DNA of 64,000 nucleotides from an uncultured Flavobacteriales bacterium (GCA_950069165.1 CATMIT010000001.1:18167-82166), one strand, 5' to 3'; shown: positions 10,648 to 19,876, numbered from the stretch's first letter. The notes: generated from the sequence alone by a model not told the origin. Numbers and translations: made by a program.

Positions 10648-11184
10648 ATGCATATTAAAAACAATATAAGTAAGACTGCCACTATTTTAGTGGTTGCTTT
10701 GCTTTTTTTCTCATTCAAATTTTCCGATTGGGAATTTGATAAAAAGTATAGAGCTCTTATTCATAAATCTATTTCTGAAATATTTAATAGTAGCACCTAT
10801 ATTACGGAAGAATTGGAATCTTTTGAGGAGTCCTTTTATACCATAAAAGAAAGTGAAAAAATTGTAGGATATTTTGTAGTTGCCAAGGCTCCATCCAAAT
10901 TTCATCAGTTTGATTATTACATTATTTTTAATGCGAAAACGGATATTCTTAAAATCGAAATTCTGCAATACAGAGAAAATTATGGGGCAGAAATTTGCAA
11001 TAAAAGATGGCTTAAAAAATTCAACCATATTTCAACATACAATTATGCAAAATATAATCGTGAAATTGATGGAATTTCAGGAGCAACAATCTCAGTAAAT
11101 AGTTTGAAAAAAGATGTTTTTCATCTTACAAATGTGTTAAAAGAAAAACTTTTTAATGATGATAAAAATCATAAAAAATACTAA
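10648..11184 (+). CDS. FMN-binding domain protein, predicted covalently flavinylated
   Basis: A 178-residue exported or membrane-anchored protein. A hydrophobic segment at about residues 10-24 is followed by an FMN-binding domain (PF04205-like) whose C-terminal motif is DGISGATIS. In this family the Thr of (S/T)GAT, here T147, receives FMN from the flavin transferase ApbE. The gene lies 18 bases after the porin and 25 bases before the TonB-dependent receptor, so it is probably part of the haem operon. A role in reducing haem iron or ferric iron in the periplasm is inference. No ApbE gene is present in this window. The start ATG at 10648 directly precedes the basic MHIKNN segment. Confidence 0.8.
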   Translation: MHIKNNISKTATILVVALLFFSFKFSDWEFDKKYRALIHKSISEIFNSSTYITEELESFEESFYTIKESEKIVGYFVVAKAPSKFHQFDYYIIFNAKTDILKIEILQYRENYGAEICNKRWLKKFNHISTYNYAKYNREIDGISGATISVNSLKKDVFHLTNVLKEKLFNDDKNHKKY

Positions 11185-11209
11185 GCGCACATTTGCCTAA
11201 ATTCTGAAA

Positions 11210-13285
11210 TTGAAAAACACCTTGTTTTTTTTAAGCATTTTATTTGTTTTTACTGCATTTGGTCAAACTAAAAGCGATAGTATTTCTATTAAAAAAAAGC
11301 ATAAAGAAGTAAGCATTTCGGCTACAAAATCAAGCAAATCATTGGATGCTTTGCCAATTCCAGGAAGTATAATTAGCGAAAAAGAAATTACTGAAACTGC
11401 AGCAACTAAGTTAGATGAGGTAATTGAAAAGCAAACGGGAATTATAAGCGTGCCGACTAAAACAGGAACTAAGGGTGTGCAAATGCAAGGGCTTGATGCT
11501 TCCTATATCGCCATTCTTTTAGATGGCTGTCCAATGATTGGTAGATCATTTGGGGCATTTGATTTAAATAGAATTTCTCTTGCTGACATTGAAAAGATTG
11601 AAATTATAAGAGGAGCCTCCTCTTCTTTGTATGGCTCTAATGCATTGGGGGGAGTAATTAATCTAATCAGTAAAAACCAAGTGGAAGATGGAAAGAATAT
11701 GTTTTTGAGCATGAAATATGGCACTAACAATAGCTTAAATTCTAGCGCACTTTATCAATATAAAAAAGGAGGACTGCAACTTTCTAATTCCATGGATTAT
11801 TATAAAACGGATGGTTATGATTTGATAGATTCTGATTTGCTTAACACTATCAATCCTCTTAGCAATTATTCTTTTCGCATTAAAATAAAGTACGATTTGT
11901 CAGAAAAAATAATTTTAAAAGCGAATGGGCGATATTTTAATCAAGAGCAAGAAAACACAGGGGAGAAATCTAATTTGCTTTTGGAAGGCGAAAGCCAAAT
12001 CAAGGAATGGAATTTAGGTTCTTCTATTAAATATTTGATGCATTCTAATTTTTCTACAGAAGCGGAAATTTATACTACAAATTATAGAACAGATGAGTTT
12101 TTGCTAAATCAAAATGGCAGCTTATTTGACAAGAATTATTTTGACCACACCCTATTGCAATCAGAATTAAGGAATAATTTTAACTTTAAAGCAATAAATG
12201 GAATTATTGGATTTGGGATGACAAAGGAGAAATTAGACCGAAAATATTTTTCTAGTATCGCCCAACAAGATTTAAAGTTTTTATATGGGCAATTGGATTG
12301 TCTTGCTTTTGGAGTTGTGGATATTATTGCTGGAAGTAGGTATGATAATTATAGCAATTATGCTACTGAAATTTCTAATAAATTGGCCTTAGGATTTCCC
12401 ATTTCAAAGCAACTGAAAATAAATAGCTCGGTAGGAACTGGTTTTAAGATTCCTGATTTCAGACAAAGGTATTTTGATTTTACCAACTCCACAATTGGCT
12501 ATACAGTTTTAGGAAGAGAAGTGGCTTTTGATAGATTGACTGCCATGGAAAATGACGGAATGTTGCAAGGTATTTTTATCCCTTTTTCAGAAATAAATTC
12601 TCCATTAAAATCAGAAACTTCCCTTAATATAAATGTGGGAATTAAATTTAAGGTTAATGAAAAAACATCTTTTAACATCAATTTTTTCAAGAATGAAGTA
12701 GTTAATTTAATTGAGGCACAACTAGTGGCTAACAAAACAAATACTTTGCCTGTTTTTAGTTATTTCAATCTAAATCAAGTGGAAACAAAGGGGATGGAGT
12801 TTAATACACGCTTTCGCCCAAATTCTAAATTAGAAATAAAAGCTGGCTATCAATTGCTTTTCGCTTTCGATAGTGATATTAAAACTAGATTTGAAACAGG
12901 AGATGTGTATGCAAAAGATGCAGAAACATTGGTAAGTTTCAAGCTGAAGAAAGACGACTATTTTGGGCTTTTCAATAGATCTAGACATATGGGAAATCTA
13001 AAATTGTTTTATCAGTTTAACGACAAATTAGATTTAAATACCATCATCACTTATAGAAGCAAATACGCCCTTTATGATTCTAATGGAAATAATTTATTAG
13101 ACACTTATGATGAGTTTATAGATGGCTATGCCCTTTGTGATGTTGGGATCACCCATCATACAAATGCTTCCAAATCTATTCAACTGGGCGTGAAAAACAT
13201 TTTTGATTTTACCAACCCAGAATATATTAGCAATATTTCAGGAAGATTATATTATATTAACCTTAAAATAAATTTTAAAAACTAA
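11210..13285 (+). CDS. TonB-dependent outer-membrane receptor (haem/iron siderophore type)
   Basis: A 691-residue TonB-dependent receptor. After a signal peptide (FTAFGQ) comes a TonB-box-like EVSISATK, then a plug domain with LDEVIEKQTGI, IEIIRGASSSLYGSNALGGVINLIS, and a 22-strand-type barrel ending LYYINLKINFKN. It imports a ligand across the outer membrane using TonB-ExbBD energy. The neighbouring HmuY-like lipoprotein and FMN protein point to haem as the substrate, like HmuR of Porphyromonas; this is inference from context. The frame starts at TTG (11210), with an in-frame TAA at 11198 and no ATG between, so a TTG start is the best reading. Confidence 0.88.
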   Translation: MKNTLFFLSILFVFTAFGQTKSDSISIKKKHKEVSISATKSSKSLDALPIPGSIISEKEITETAATKLDEVIEKQTGIISVPTKTGTKGVQMQGLDASYIAILLDGCPMIGRSFGAFDLNRISLADIEKIEIIRGASSSLYGSNALGGVINLISKNQVEDGKNMFLSMKYGTNNSLNSSALYQYKKGGLQLSNSMDYYKTDGYDLIDSDLLNTINPLSNYSFRIKIKYDLSEKIILKANGRYFNQEQENTGEKSNLLLEGESQIKEWNLGSSIKYLMHSNFSTEAEIYTTNYRTDEFLLNQNGSLFDKNYFDHTLLQSELRNNFNFKAINGIIGFGMTKEKLDRKYFSSIAQQDLKFLYGQLDCLAFGVVDIIAGSRYDNYSNYATEISNKLALGFPISKQLKINSSVGTGFKIPDFRQRYFDFTNSTIGYTVLGREVAFDRLTAMENDGMLQGIFIPFSEINSPLKSETSLNINVGIKFKVNEKTSFNINFFKNEVVNLIEAQLVANKTNTLPVFSYFNLNQVETKGMEFNTRFRPNSKLEIKAGYQLLFAFDSDIKTRFETGDVYAKDAETLVSFKLKKDDYFGLFNRSRHMGNLKLFYQFNDKLDLNTIITYRSKYALYDSNGNNLLDTYDEFIDGYALCDVGITHHTNASKSIQLGVKNIFDFTNPEYISNISGRLYYINLKINFKN

Positions 13286-13315
13286 CCCAAATAACAATAA
13301 CAAAAAACAAAAACA

Positions 13316-14092
13316 ATGAAAACGAAATTAGTTTTATCTATGCTTACACTAGCTGTTGTGTTTACAGCATGTAAAAAGGAAAGTCCTGAACCTATTACTG
13401 GATGTACAGACCCTACAGCTATTAATTTTAATCCATTAGCTTCTATTGATGATAGCTCTTGCGTATATGATATTTATGGATGTACAGACTCTACTGCTAT
13501 TAATTTTAATCCATTAGCTTCTATTGATGATAGCTCTTGTATTTATGAGACAATAGTTGCTGGAACAATTACTGAATTAGACGCTCAGGCAGCAACATTT
13601 GCACCTAACCCTCCACCAGAACCCCCAACCATTACTGGAGATTATACAAAATTCAGTTTTGCAGAAGGAACTGTAGTTGAGGGAGACGATTGGGATGTTG
13701 CTTTCAGATCAACTTCTATTATTTTTAATGGGGGCATGGCTTCTGATACATCTCAACCAAACAGAACAGGAAATGCTGCTGTGTATTTGATAGATGGCAC
13801 AATGGAAGATATTAGCTTAGTAGATGAGAGTTTATTGCTGCAAGATGAGGCAACTTCTACTGCAATAATTGATGATATGGGCATTCAGCAAATGGGCTGG
13901 TGTATTTATGATTTCGCTACCAATATGATTTCACCAATTGCGGGAAAAATACTAGTGGTAAGAACGCACGATAACAAATATGCTAAAATTGAGATTCTTA
14001 ATTTTTATGATGCTACATGTACAAATGTGTATGGAGGATTTTATACCTTCAACTATGTGTATCAATCAGAAGAAAGTAATTTAACTTTTTAA
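13316..14092 (+). CDS. HmuY-family haem-binding lipoprotein with duplicated Cys-rich repeat
   Basis: A 258-residue surface lipoprotein. The lipobox is VVFTACKK (lipidated C19). Two 26-residue repeats follow (starting GCTDPTAINFNP and GCTDSTAINFNP, each with two Cys and a DDSSC close), resembling the acidic repeats found in many Bacteroidota surface proteins. The remainder matches the HmuY family: KFSFAEGTVVEGDDWDVAFR, IIFNGG, and the terminal GFYTFNYVYQ. HmuY is a haemophore that strips haem from host or environmental haemoproteins and passes it to a TonB receptor; here that would be the gene just upstream. The usual HmuY haem-ligand histidines are not obvious, so ligand identity is uncertain. 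Confidence 0.8.
   Translation: MKTKLVLSMLTLAVVFTACKKESPEPITGCTDPTAINFNPLASIDDSSCVYDIYGCTDSTAINFNPLASIDDSSCIYETIVAGTITELDAQAATFAPNPPPEPPTITGDYTKFSFAEGTVVEGDDWDVAFRSTSIIFNGGMASDTSQPNRTGNAAVYLIDGTMEDISLVDESLLLQDEATSTAIIDDMGIQQMGWCIYDFATNMISPIAGKILVVRTHDNKYAKIEILNFYDATCTNVYGGFYTFNYVYQSEESNLTF
13400..13543 (+). repeat. Tandem 78-bp direct repeat inside the HmuY-like gene
   Basis: Two copies start at 13400 and 13478. They share an uninterrupted identical block of over 40 bases and differ mainly at a few third-codon positions and at the ends. They encode the two GCTD...NFNPLASIDDSSC units, so the duplication is recent and in frame. Confidence 0.85.
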
Positions 14093-14111
14093 AAAAATAA
14101 GGGTTAGCAAA

Positions 14112-14149
14112 AAGAAAAGTCCCCTATTTGGGTACTTTTCTTATTTTTG
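14112..14149 (+). terminator. Rho-independent terminator of the haem operon, overlapping the next promoter
   Basis: The stem pairs AAGAAAAGT (14112-14120) with ACTTTTCTT (14134-14142), plus CCC/GGG inside, followed by TATTTTTG. That T-tract (14142-14149) also fits the -7 consensus TAnnTTTG for the downstream msr gene (ATG at 14164). Confidence 0.75.
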
Positions 14150-14163
14150 TATAAAAATAAAAG

Positions 14164-15006
14164 ATGGACAAAGATTATTTTTCTCATCTAAGCCCAGAAG
14201 AAAGGGGAATTCTAAAAAACAAAGGAACAGAAGCTGCCTTTTCTGGGGTATACAATGACTTTTTTGAAGTTGGAATCTTTGTTTGTAGGGCTTGCGAAAA
14301 TCCACTTTATGAGTCCAATACCAAATTTAATTCTGACTGTGGTTGGCCATCATTTGATGATGAAATTATTGATTCCATTAAAAAATATGAAGATTTAAGT
14401 GGCGGAAGTGTTCGTGCAGAAATTTGTTGTGCAAAATGTGATGGTCATTTGGGGCATGTTTTTGAAGGAGAACAAATAACTACAAAAAATACTCGACATT
14501 GTGTAAACTCTTTAAGCATAAAATTTGTATCGCACAGCAATTTGGAAATAGCCGCTTTTGGGGCAGGCTGTTTTTGGTCGGTGGAGAAAATTTTCAAATC
14601 TGTAAAAGGCGTTTATATGGTGCAAGTCGGCTATATGGGAGGGGATACCTTAAACCCCACCTACAATGATATTTGTAGAGGTGATACAAATCATGCTGAG
14701 GTTTTACAAATCGCTTTTAACCCTGAAATTATTTCCTACTCTGACTTACTGAAAGTCTTTTGGCAAAATCATAATCCTACCACTTTAAACAGGCAAGGAC
14801 CGGATATGGGAACGCAATATCGTTCCGTAATTTTTTACTATTCTGAGCTGCAGAAAAGACAAGCAGAGCAGTCAAAACAAGAAGCTCAAACTAACTTTAC
14901 TGCTCCCATTGTCACACAAATAGTAGCATCCTCTATCTTCTACCGAGCAGAGGAATATCATCAAGATTATCTGGAGAAAAATAATTTAGGAAATTGTAGT
15001 TTATGA
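14164..15006 (+). CDS. msrBA: Fused peptide methionine sulfoxide reductase MsrB-MsrA
   Basis: A 280-residue bifunctional enzyme that repairs both epimers of methionine sulfoxide in proteins. The N-terminal MsrB domain (1-122) has the zinc cysteines C41/C44 and C89/C92, the CGWPSF signature, and the catalytic C113 in RHCVNS. The C-terminal MsrA domain (127-280) has the catalytic GCFW (C136), GDTNHAEV, and QYRSVIFY. The order B then A is the reverse of many MsrA-MsrB fusions. There is no signal peptide, so it should act in the cytoplasm. The last six bases overlap the convergent histidine kinase gene. Confidence 0.93.
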   Translation: MDKDYFSHLSPEERGILKNKGTEAAFSGVYNDFFEVGIFVCRACENPLYESNTKFNSDCGWPSFDDEIIDSIKKYEDLSGGSVRAEICCAKCDGHLGHVFEGEQITTKNTRHCVNSLSIKFVSHSNLEIAAFGAGCFWSVEKIFKSVKGVYMVQVGYMGGDTLNPTYNDICRGDTNHAEVLQIAFNPEIISYSDLLKVFWQNHNPTTLNRQGPDMGTQYRSVIFYYSELQKRQAEQSKQEAQTNFTAPIVTQIVASSIFYRAEEYHQDYLEKNNLGNCSL

Positions 15007-16152
15007 TTGTTTAGGTAAAGAAATACAAAAGGTTGTCCCTTCACCTTGCACTGAACTTTTTACAAATATTCGCCCTTTATGATAATCTTCAATTATTCTT
15101 TTGGCAAGAGAAAGCCCCAAACCCCATCCTCTTTTTTTGGAAGTTACCCCAGGTTTGAAAATTGAATTAATTAGTCCTGGCTCTATCCCTTTTCCTGAGT
15201 CATTGATGTGAATGTTTACCCTAGTTAACTCCTCCTCAATTTTAATTTTTATGAGCCCCTCTCCTTTCATTGCATCCACCGCATTTTTACAAATATTCTC
15301 AATAACCCAGTTTAGAAGAACAGTGCTAACAGGAATAATTATTGTAGATTGTTCATGTAAAATATTAAATTCTACTTTTTCAGGCAAGCGAGATTTCAAA
15401 TAATTTGTAGCATCCACCACCAATTCCACAATGTCTTTTTTCTCCAAGGTTGGTTTTGAACCAATCTTTGAAAAACGGTCGGTAATGGTTTCCAGCCGGG
15501 CAATATCCTTTTCCATTTCCATTACCATATCTCTTGTTTCTTTTTTTGATTTTAGAAGTTCCACCCAAGCCATAAGGGAAGATAGTGGGGTGCCAATTTG
15601 ATGGGCAGTTTCTTTTGCCATTCCAACCCACACTTGGTTTTGTTCTGCTTTTCGGGCTGAGCTAAAAGCCAAATAAGCAATAAACATGAATAGAGAAATA
15701 AGCCCTAATTGAAACATGGGATAATAACGCAAACGAGTAAGTAAAATAGAATCTTTATAGTACAAAAGTTGCTTATAATCTTCAAAAACTTGAATCTCAA
15801 TTGGCGCATTTTGTGCCTTCATTATAATGAGCTGCTTTTGCAAATATTCAGCCGTTATTTCACTTATAGGATTTAAGTTTCTATAGTTTAAAATACTGTC
15901 ATTTTCATCTGCTAAAATAATAGGGATATTTTCATTGGATTCCATCACCTTTATGGCTAAGGAAAAATTGCCATCATCCGAAATATTAACCATCTGATTG
16001 GTAGCATAAGCCCAAATTTCTATTTTCTTTTTTTCTTCATAAGCTAATGATTTTACTAAGCTATTGGTAACAAAAAGAGAGGATATCCCAATGATAATGG
16101 CAAAAATTAAAAGCCAAAATTTCCAAGTTTTTTTTCTGTTATAAATATTCAT
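15001..16152 (-). CDS. Orphan sensor histidine kinase
   Basis: A 383-residue membrane kinase. One transmembrane helix at about 11-30 and a second at about 145-165 enclose a ~110-residue extracytoplasmic sensor region. The H-box is AKETAHQIGTPLSSL (phosphoacceptor H184), followed by the N-box NWVIENICKNAVDAM and ATP-binding glycine boxes DSGKGI and GWGLGLSLAKRI. There is no response regulator beside it. The gene sits 12 bases after the AsmA-like gene on the same strand, suggesting co-transcription and perhaps an envelope-stress role. The signal sensed is unknown. Confidence 0.9.
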   Translation of the reverse strand: MNIYNRKKTWKFWLLIFAIIIGISSLFVTNSLVKSLAYEEKKKIEIWAYATNQMVNISDDGNFSLAIKVMESNENIPIILADENDSILNYRNLNPISEITAEYLQKQLIIMKAQNAPIEIQVFEDYKQLLYYKDSILLTRLRYYPMFQLGLISLFMFIAYLAFSSARKAEQNQVWVGMAKETAHQIGTPLSSLMAWVELLKSKKETRDMVMEMEKDIARLETITDRFSKIGSKPTLEKKDIVELVVDATNYLKSRLPEKVEFNILHEQSTIIIPVSTVLLNWVIENICKNAVDAMKGEGLIKIKIEEELTRVNIHINDSGKGIEPGLINSIFKPGVTSKKRGWGLGLSLAKRIIEDYHKGRIFVKSSVQGEGTTFCISLPKQS

Positions 16153-16164
16153 CTTTTTTATTTT

Positions 16165-18654
16165 TTATCCTTCATCTTTCCATTCCAAAATAATGTCTGG
16201 GGATTTTTCTTCCGGGAGTTTAGTGCTGTCCGTTTTTTGATTTAAGACATCCTTCTTTATAATCGTTTTTATTTCTTCCACCTGTTTTTTAAATTCTGTT
16301 TTTATCTTTTCTTTTATTTTTATTTTATCAAAATAAATATTCGGATTATCCATATTTCCAGTCATTTTAAGATGCAGTGTGGTATGGCCCAAACCATCAT
16401 CTTCCACTATTCCGAACTCACTGTTAATGTTTGTATTTTTCTTTCTAAACTTTTTTGAAATTAGCTCTGAAAGCAAAAGGCGAACTTGATAATCAATTTC
16501 GTTATCAAAACTATGCGTGCCCGCAATAGACACGCTTAGTGCTGAAGAGTTTATATCCATAGCATCTATTTTTATAATGTTATGTTCAATCCTAATGGTG
16601 GTTTCAAGTGTGGAGAATTTTACATTTTTCAATTCTTCAACGCTAACATAAGAAGATAAACTAAGAAGTGGTGAAAATTCTACTAATTCTCCTTTTTCTA
16701 TTATTAATTCGGAGCTTAGTTGCAATTTATTTGGGTCGAATTCAAAGCCAGGATTCCAGCTCGATTGCAGTTGAACATCAGCAGTTCCTTCCCCTTTTAT
16801 GTGTTTGTCCTGAATGAATTCTTGTCCAAAATTTTGAAAAGCAGAAAACAAATTTCTGATATTTATTTTTTCCAAATGAGCTGATGTAAACAATTTAAGA
16901 TAATTGTAAGGCCTTTCGTAAAATTTTACTTCCCCTGTAATTTCTCCATTTAAAGTATTCATTTTTACATCCTTTGCCTTTAAAGTATAATTGCTGTATT
17001 CAATCTTGGCATCAATATTTTCAGCAACAAAATACTGATAACTGAGTTGTTGAATATTTGTTTTTAAATTTACTTCAATCCAATTTGGCAGGGTAGAAGT
17101 TGATTTTCCTTCCGACATTTCTTTAAGTGTCATCAGCTCATCAAATTTTACATATACCGATTGCATATTTCCTTCCACTACTATTTTAGGTACGGCAGCC
17201 AAAAGATAAGGAATAAAATTTGTAATTGTTCCGTCAAATTTAATGTCGCTATCGGATATGGTAATCTCACTATTTTCTATAATTATTTTGTTATCCTTTA
17301 TTTGACAGCTCATTGCAGGAATACCAAATAGTAATGGAAATTTTTTATACTGAAATTCTACATCTTTTAATTGTAAATCGCTTTGATGAATTGATGAAAG
17401 AAAATTGTCTTTCATTTTTTCTGAAAAAGACAAAAGTCCATTGTATTTTGTTTTTGCAATAAGTGTACCTTTCATATTAAAAAATGGCGTGCTATTAAAC
17501 TGATGATTTACCTCTGCCAAATCCAGATTAGAATTGATATCTATGCTAAGATAATAGTTGTTTAAATTGCTCACCATAAAAGAAGCTGCTAGTGTTCCGT
17601 TTCCTGTTTTGGCACTGCATTTTTCTGCCTTTATTATAGTGCTTTCAAAATTATTGCTTTTGCCATTGTCGATATTCCCACTAAGGGAAACTGCTGTAAG
17701 TTTAAAAGGATTTTCTTTCAAATTGAAAAGTCCTTTTGTTATAGAAAAATCCATATTAAAATGGGGACTTTCCGTTTTGCTTATCACGCCATTTATGAGC
17801 CCTTTGCAACTTAAATCCCCTGTAGCTAAAAATGAACTGCACACAGATTTGAACTTTTCGGGCATGTGCATAAGCACGCTTTTCAATCTTTGATTATCTG
17901 CTGAAATATTCAAATTTACACGCTTTCCTTTTATCTCACCATCCAATTTAAATTGCACATCTTCAATAAAAATATTAGAATTTTGGATGAAGAATATGCT
18001 GTCTGAAATGGCAAAATTTGCATCAATTTTTGTGTTTTTTTTCTGGATATAGTCTGTATTACCTATCAATAAATTTTGCATAAACATATCCCCTTTTACC
18101 AAAAAATTAGATGGTTTTTCCTGCTCAAATTGCACTAACACTATGCCTGTTTTTGCCCCAATAGCAACCTTTTTTTTTAGGTGAGAATAGCTAAGACTGG
18201 ACTCTTTAAAATAAATTTGTTCTATACGTACTTTTTTTTGATTCTCCTCTTGGGGTTTGAAAATTTTATAATTAGCAAGGCCGTTTATATCATACTTAAT
18301 ATGTAGCTTGCTACCAACTAAAACTATTTTATTGATGTGCTGATTTTCAGAAAGCAAATTAAAAATATTGAATTGCAAATACCCCTGTTGGGCATACAAT
18401 AAGGTGTCATTTATATTTGGCTCTTTTTCCATTATTAGCACATCTGTAAGTTTAACAGAGGCGTAAGGAAAATTTTCAAAAACTGAAAAATTTATCTCTT
18501 TTACTTCTATTTCAGTAATCAATTTTTCTTTAATATTTTTTAGCATTAGTTGCTCAATTTTTTCGCCATACAAAAAAGTAAAGCCAATGCCAAGCAGTAT
18601 TACAGAGAACACTACCAAGAAAATAATGCTAATTATTTTTTTAATCCATTTCAT
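16165..18654 (-). CDS. AsmA-like inner-membrane-anchored envelope protein
   Basis: An 829-residue protein with one N-terminal transmembrane helix (about 7-29) followed by a long beta-rich periplasmic region typical of the AsmA/TamB-like superfamily: FPYASVKLTDVLI near the start and a C-terminal AsmA_2-like section. Proteins of this superfamily are thought to form bridge-like channels that move phospholipids between the membranes. The C-terminal ~50 residues are charged and helical (EKIKTEFKKQVEEIKT). It lies between the degenerate pseudouridine synthase gene and the histidine kinase gene on the same strand. The specific function is not known. Confidence 0.8.
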   Translation of the reverse strand: MKWIKKIISIIFLVVFSVILLGIGFTFLYGEKIEQLMLKNIKEKLITEIEVKEINFSVFENFPYASVKLTDVLIMEKEPNINDTLLYAQQGYLQFNIFNLLSENQHINKIVLVGSKLHIKYDINGLANYKIFKPQEENQKKVRIEQIYFKESSLSYSHLKKKVAIGAKTGIVLVQFEQEKPSNFLVKGDMFMQNLLIGNTDYIQKKNTKIDANFAISDSIFFIQNSNIFIEDVQFKLDGEIKGKRVNLNISADNQRLKSVLMHMPEKFKSVCSSFLATGDLSCKGLINGVISKTESPHFNMDFSITKGLFNLKENPFKLTAVSLSGNIDNGKSNNFESTIIKAEKCSAKTGNGTLAASFMVSNLNNYYLSIDINSNLDLAEVNHQFNSTPFFNMKGTLIAKTKYNGLLSFSEKMKDNFLSSIHQSDLQLKDVEFQYKKFPLLFGIPAMSCQIKDNKIIIENSEITISDSDIKFDGTITNFIPYLLAAVPKIVVEGNMQSVYVKFDELMTLKEMSEGKSTSTLPNWIEVNLKTNIQQLSYQYFVAENIDAKIEYSNYTLKAKDVKMNTLNGEITGEVKFYERPYNYLKLFTSAHLEKINIRNLFSAFQNFGQEFIQDKHIKGEGTADVQLQSSWNPGFEFDPNKLQLSSELIIEKGELVEFSPLLSLSSYVSVEELKNVKFSTLETTIRIEHNIIKIDAMDINSSALSVSIAGTHSFDNEIDYQVRLLLSELISKKFRKKNTNINSEFGIVEDDGLGHTTLHLKMTGNMDNPNIYFDKIKIKEKIKTEFKKQVEEIKTIIKKDVLNQKTDSTKLPEEKSPDIILEWKDEG

Positions 18655-18710
18655 TACAAAGGCAAAATATAATAGGAATAACGAATTTTTGGAGCAAAAG
18701 AATATACATC

Positions 18711-19481
18711 TTATATTCTTTTTAGGAGATTTATTTCCTCATTGCTTAGGAATCTGTGTCGTTTTCTGGGTAAATCTTTTTTGCTTAGTCCAGCAAAAAA
18801 TACCCTATCAATTCTTTGAACTTTATAGCCAATTTGCTCAAAAATAAGATTTACCATTTTTATTCCACCCATAGAAATTTCAAGACCAATTTCATTTTTA
18901 TCTTTTCCACTTATGTAGGAAACTGAATCGATTGGAGCTTGTTTCCCATGAATTGAAACCCCATCTTGCAATTTTTTCAAATCGATTGATTTTAGTTTTT
19001 TATCCAATTCCAAATGATAAATTTCTTTGATTCTTTTTTGAGGATTAGATAGTTTTTTGGCTAGCTGATCATCATTGGTGAAAAGCAGTAATCCAGTTGA
19101 GTTTTTGCCCAAACGCCCAATAGGCATAATAATTTCCTTGCACGCCCCTGCTATTAATTCTCGAACTGTTCTTTTCTTGGTGCTGTCATCCATTCTTCCA
19201 CTATAATTCTTTGGTTTGTTTAGCAGCAAATACCTTGTGGTTTCCGATTTTATTTTGGCATCATTGAATTTCACCTCATCAACTGTGCTTAATTTGTAGC
19301 CCATTTGGGTAATTACTTTTCCGTTTACTTTTACCACTCCTGCTTCTATGAATTTGTCTGCTTCCCTACGACTACATATGCCGGCTTTTGCTATATATCT
19401 ATTAAGCCGCATTAAGCCATCATCTGACTGTTTTTTTTCTCTTTGTCTTTTTCTGAATGTTGATTTTCCTTTGCTTTCCAT
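18711..19481 (-). CDS. RluB/RsuA-family pseudouridine synthase homologue lacking the catalytic Asp
   Basis: A 256-residue protein with an S4 RNA-binding domain (MRLNRYIAKAGICSRREADKFI, about 24-45) and a pseudouridine synthase fold. The family catalytic motif GRLD appears here as GRLG (residues 122-125; codon GGC), so the aspartate that attacks the uridine ring is missing. The later GxNRQVRRM segment is also replaced, by GGIKMVNLIF. The overall fold elements (LLLNKP, TGLLLFTNDD, GYKVQRIDRVFFAGL) remain. It is therefore likely an inactive RNA-binding homologue. An intact relative (RluF) lies at 59258-60001. The basic N-terminal tail of 20 residues may aid RNA contact. Confidence 0.8.
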   Translation of the reverse strand: MESKGKSTFRKRQREKKQSDDGLMRLNRYIAKAGICSRREADKFIEAGVVKVNGKVITQMGYKLSTVDEVKFNDAKIKSETTRYLLLNKPKNYSGRMDDSTKKRTVRELIAGACKEIIMPIGRLGKNSTGLLLFTNDDQLAKKLSNPQKRIKEIYHLELDKKLKSIDLKKLQDGVSIHGKQAPIDSVSYISGKDKNEIGLEISMGGIKMVNLIFEQIGYKVQRIDRVFFAGLSKKDLPRKRHRFLSNEEINLLKRI

Positions 19482-19516
19482 TATAAAAATTTTGGCAAAG
19501 ATAAAAATACTAAGGG

Positions 19517-19876
19517 TTAAAAAGCATCTTTAAAGTGCTCTATTTTAGCTTTTTCAGGGGAGAGAATTACAGCAATTATATCAAAGCGGATTTCATAATC
19601 TAAATCTTTTTGTTCTAAATATCCTTCAGCTGCCGATTGATAAAGCGCTTGTTTTTTCTCTGAAACAAAGGTTTGTGGCTCTCCAAAAATATCGGTTGAG
19701 CGACATTTTACTTCCACAAAAACAAGAAAATTTTCATCCTTTACAATAATATCTACTTCTGCTTTTTGGAATCGCCAATTTTTTTCCAAAATAATATAGC
19801 CCAAATTTGCCAAATAGTTTTGTGCAATTTGCTCGCCCTGCTCTCCTTTTTTATTGTGCTGATCCAAGCCCTTCAT
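19517..19876 (-). CDS. YraN/UPF0102 family nuclease-like protein
   Basis: A 119-residue protein with the restriction-endonuclease-like fold of the YraN family. Residues NKKGEQGEQIAQNYLANLGY precede EVDIIVKDENFLVFVEVKCR, which carries the D...ExK-type metal site. These proteins look like Holliday-junction-resolvase relatives but their biological role is unproven. The gene is 35 bases upstream of the pseudouridine synthase homologue on the same strand, and divergent from the CotH-like gene, whose true start (19922) leaves a 45-base intergenic region. Confidence 0.88.
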   Translation of the reverse strand: MKGLDQHNKKGEQGEQIAQNYLANLGYIILEKNWRFQKAEVDIIVKDENFLVFVEVKCRSTDIFGEPQTFVSEKKQALYQSAAEGYLEQKDLDYEIRFDIIAVILSPEKAKIEHFKDAF

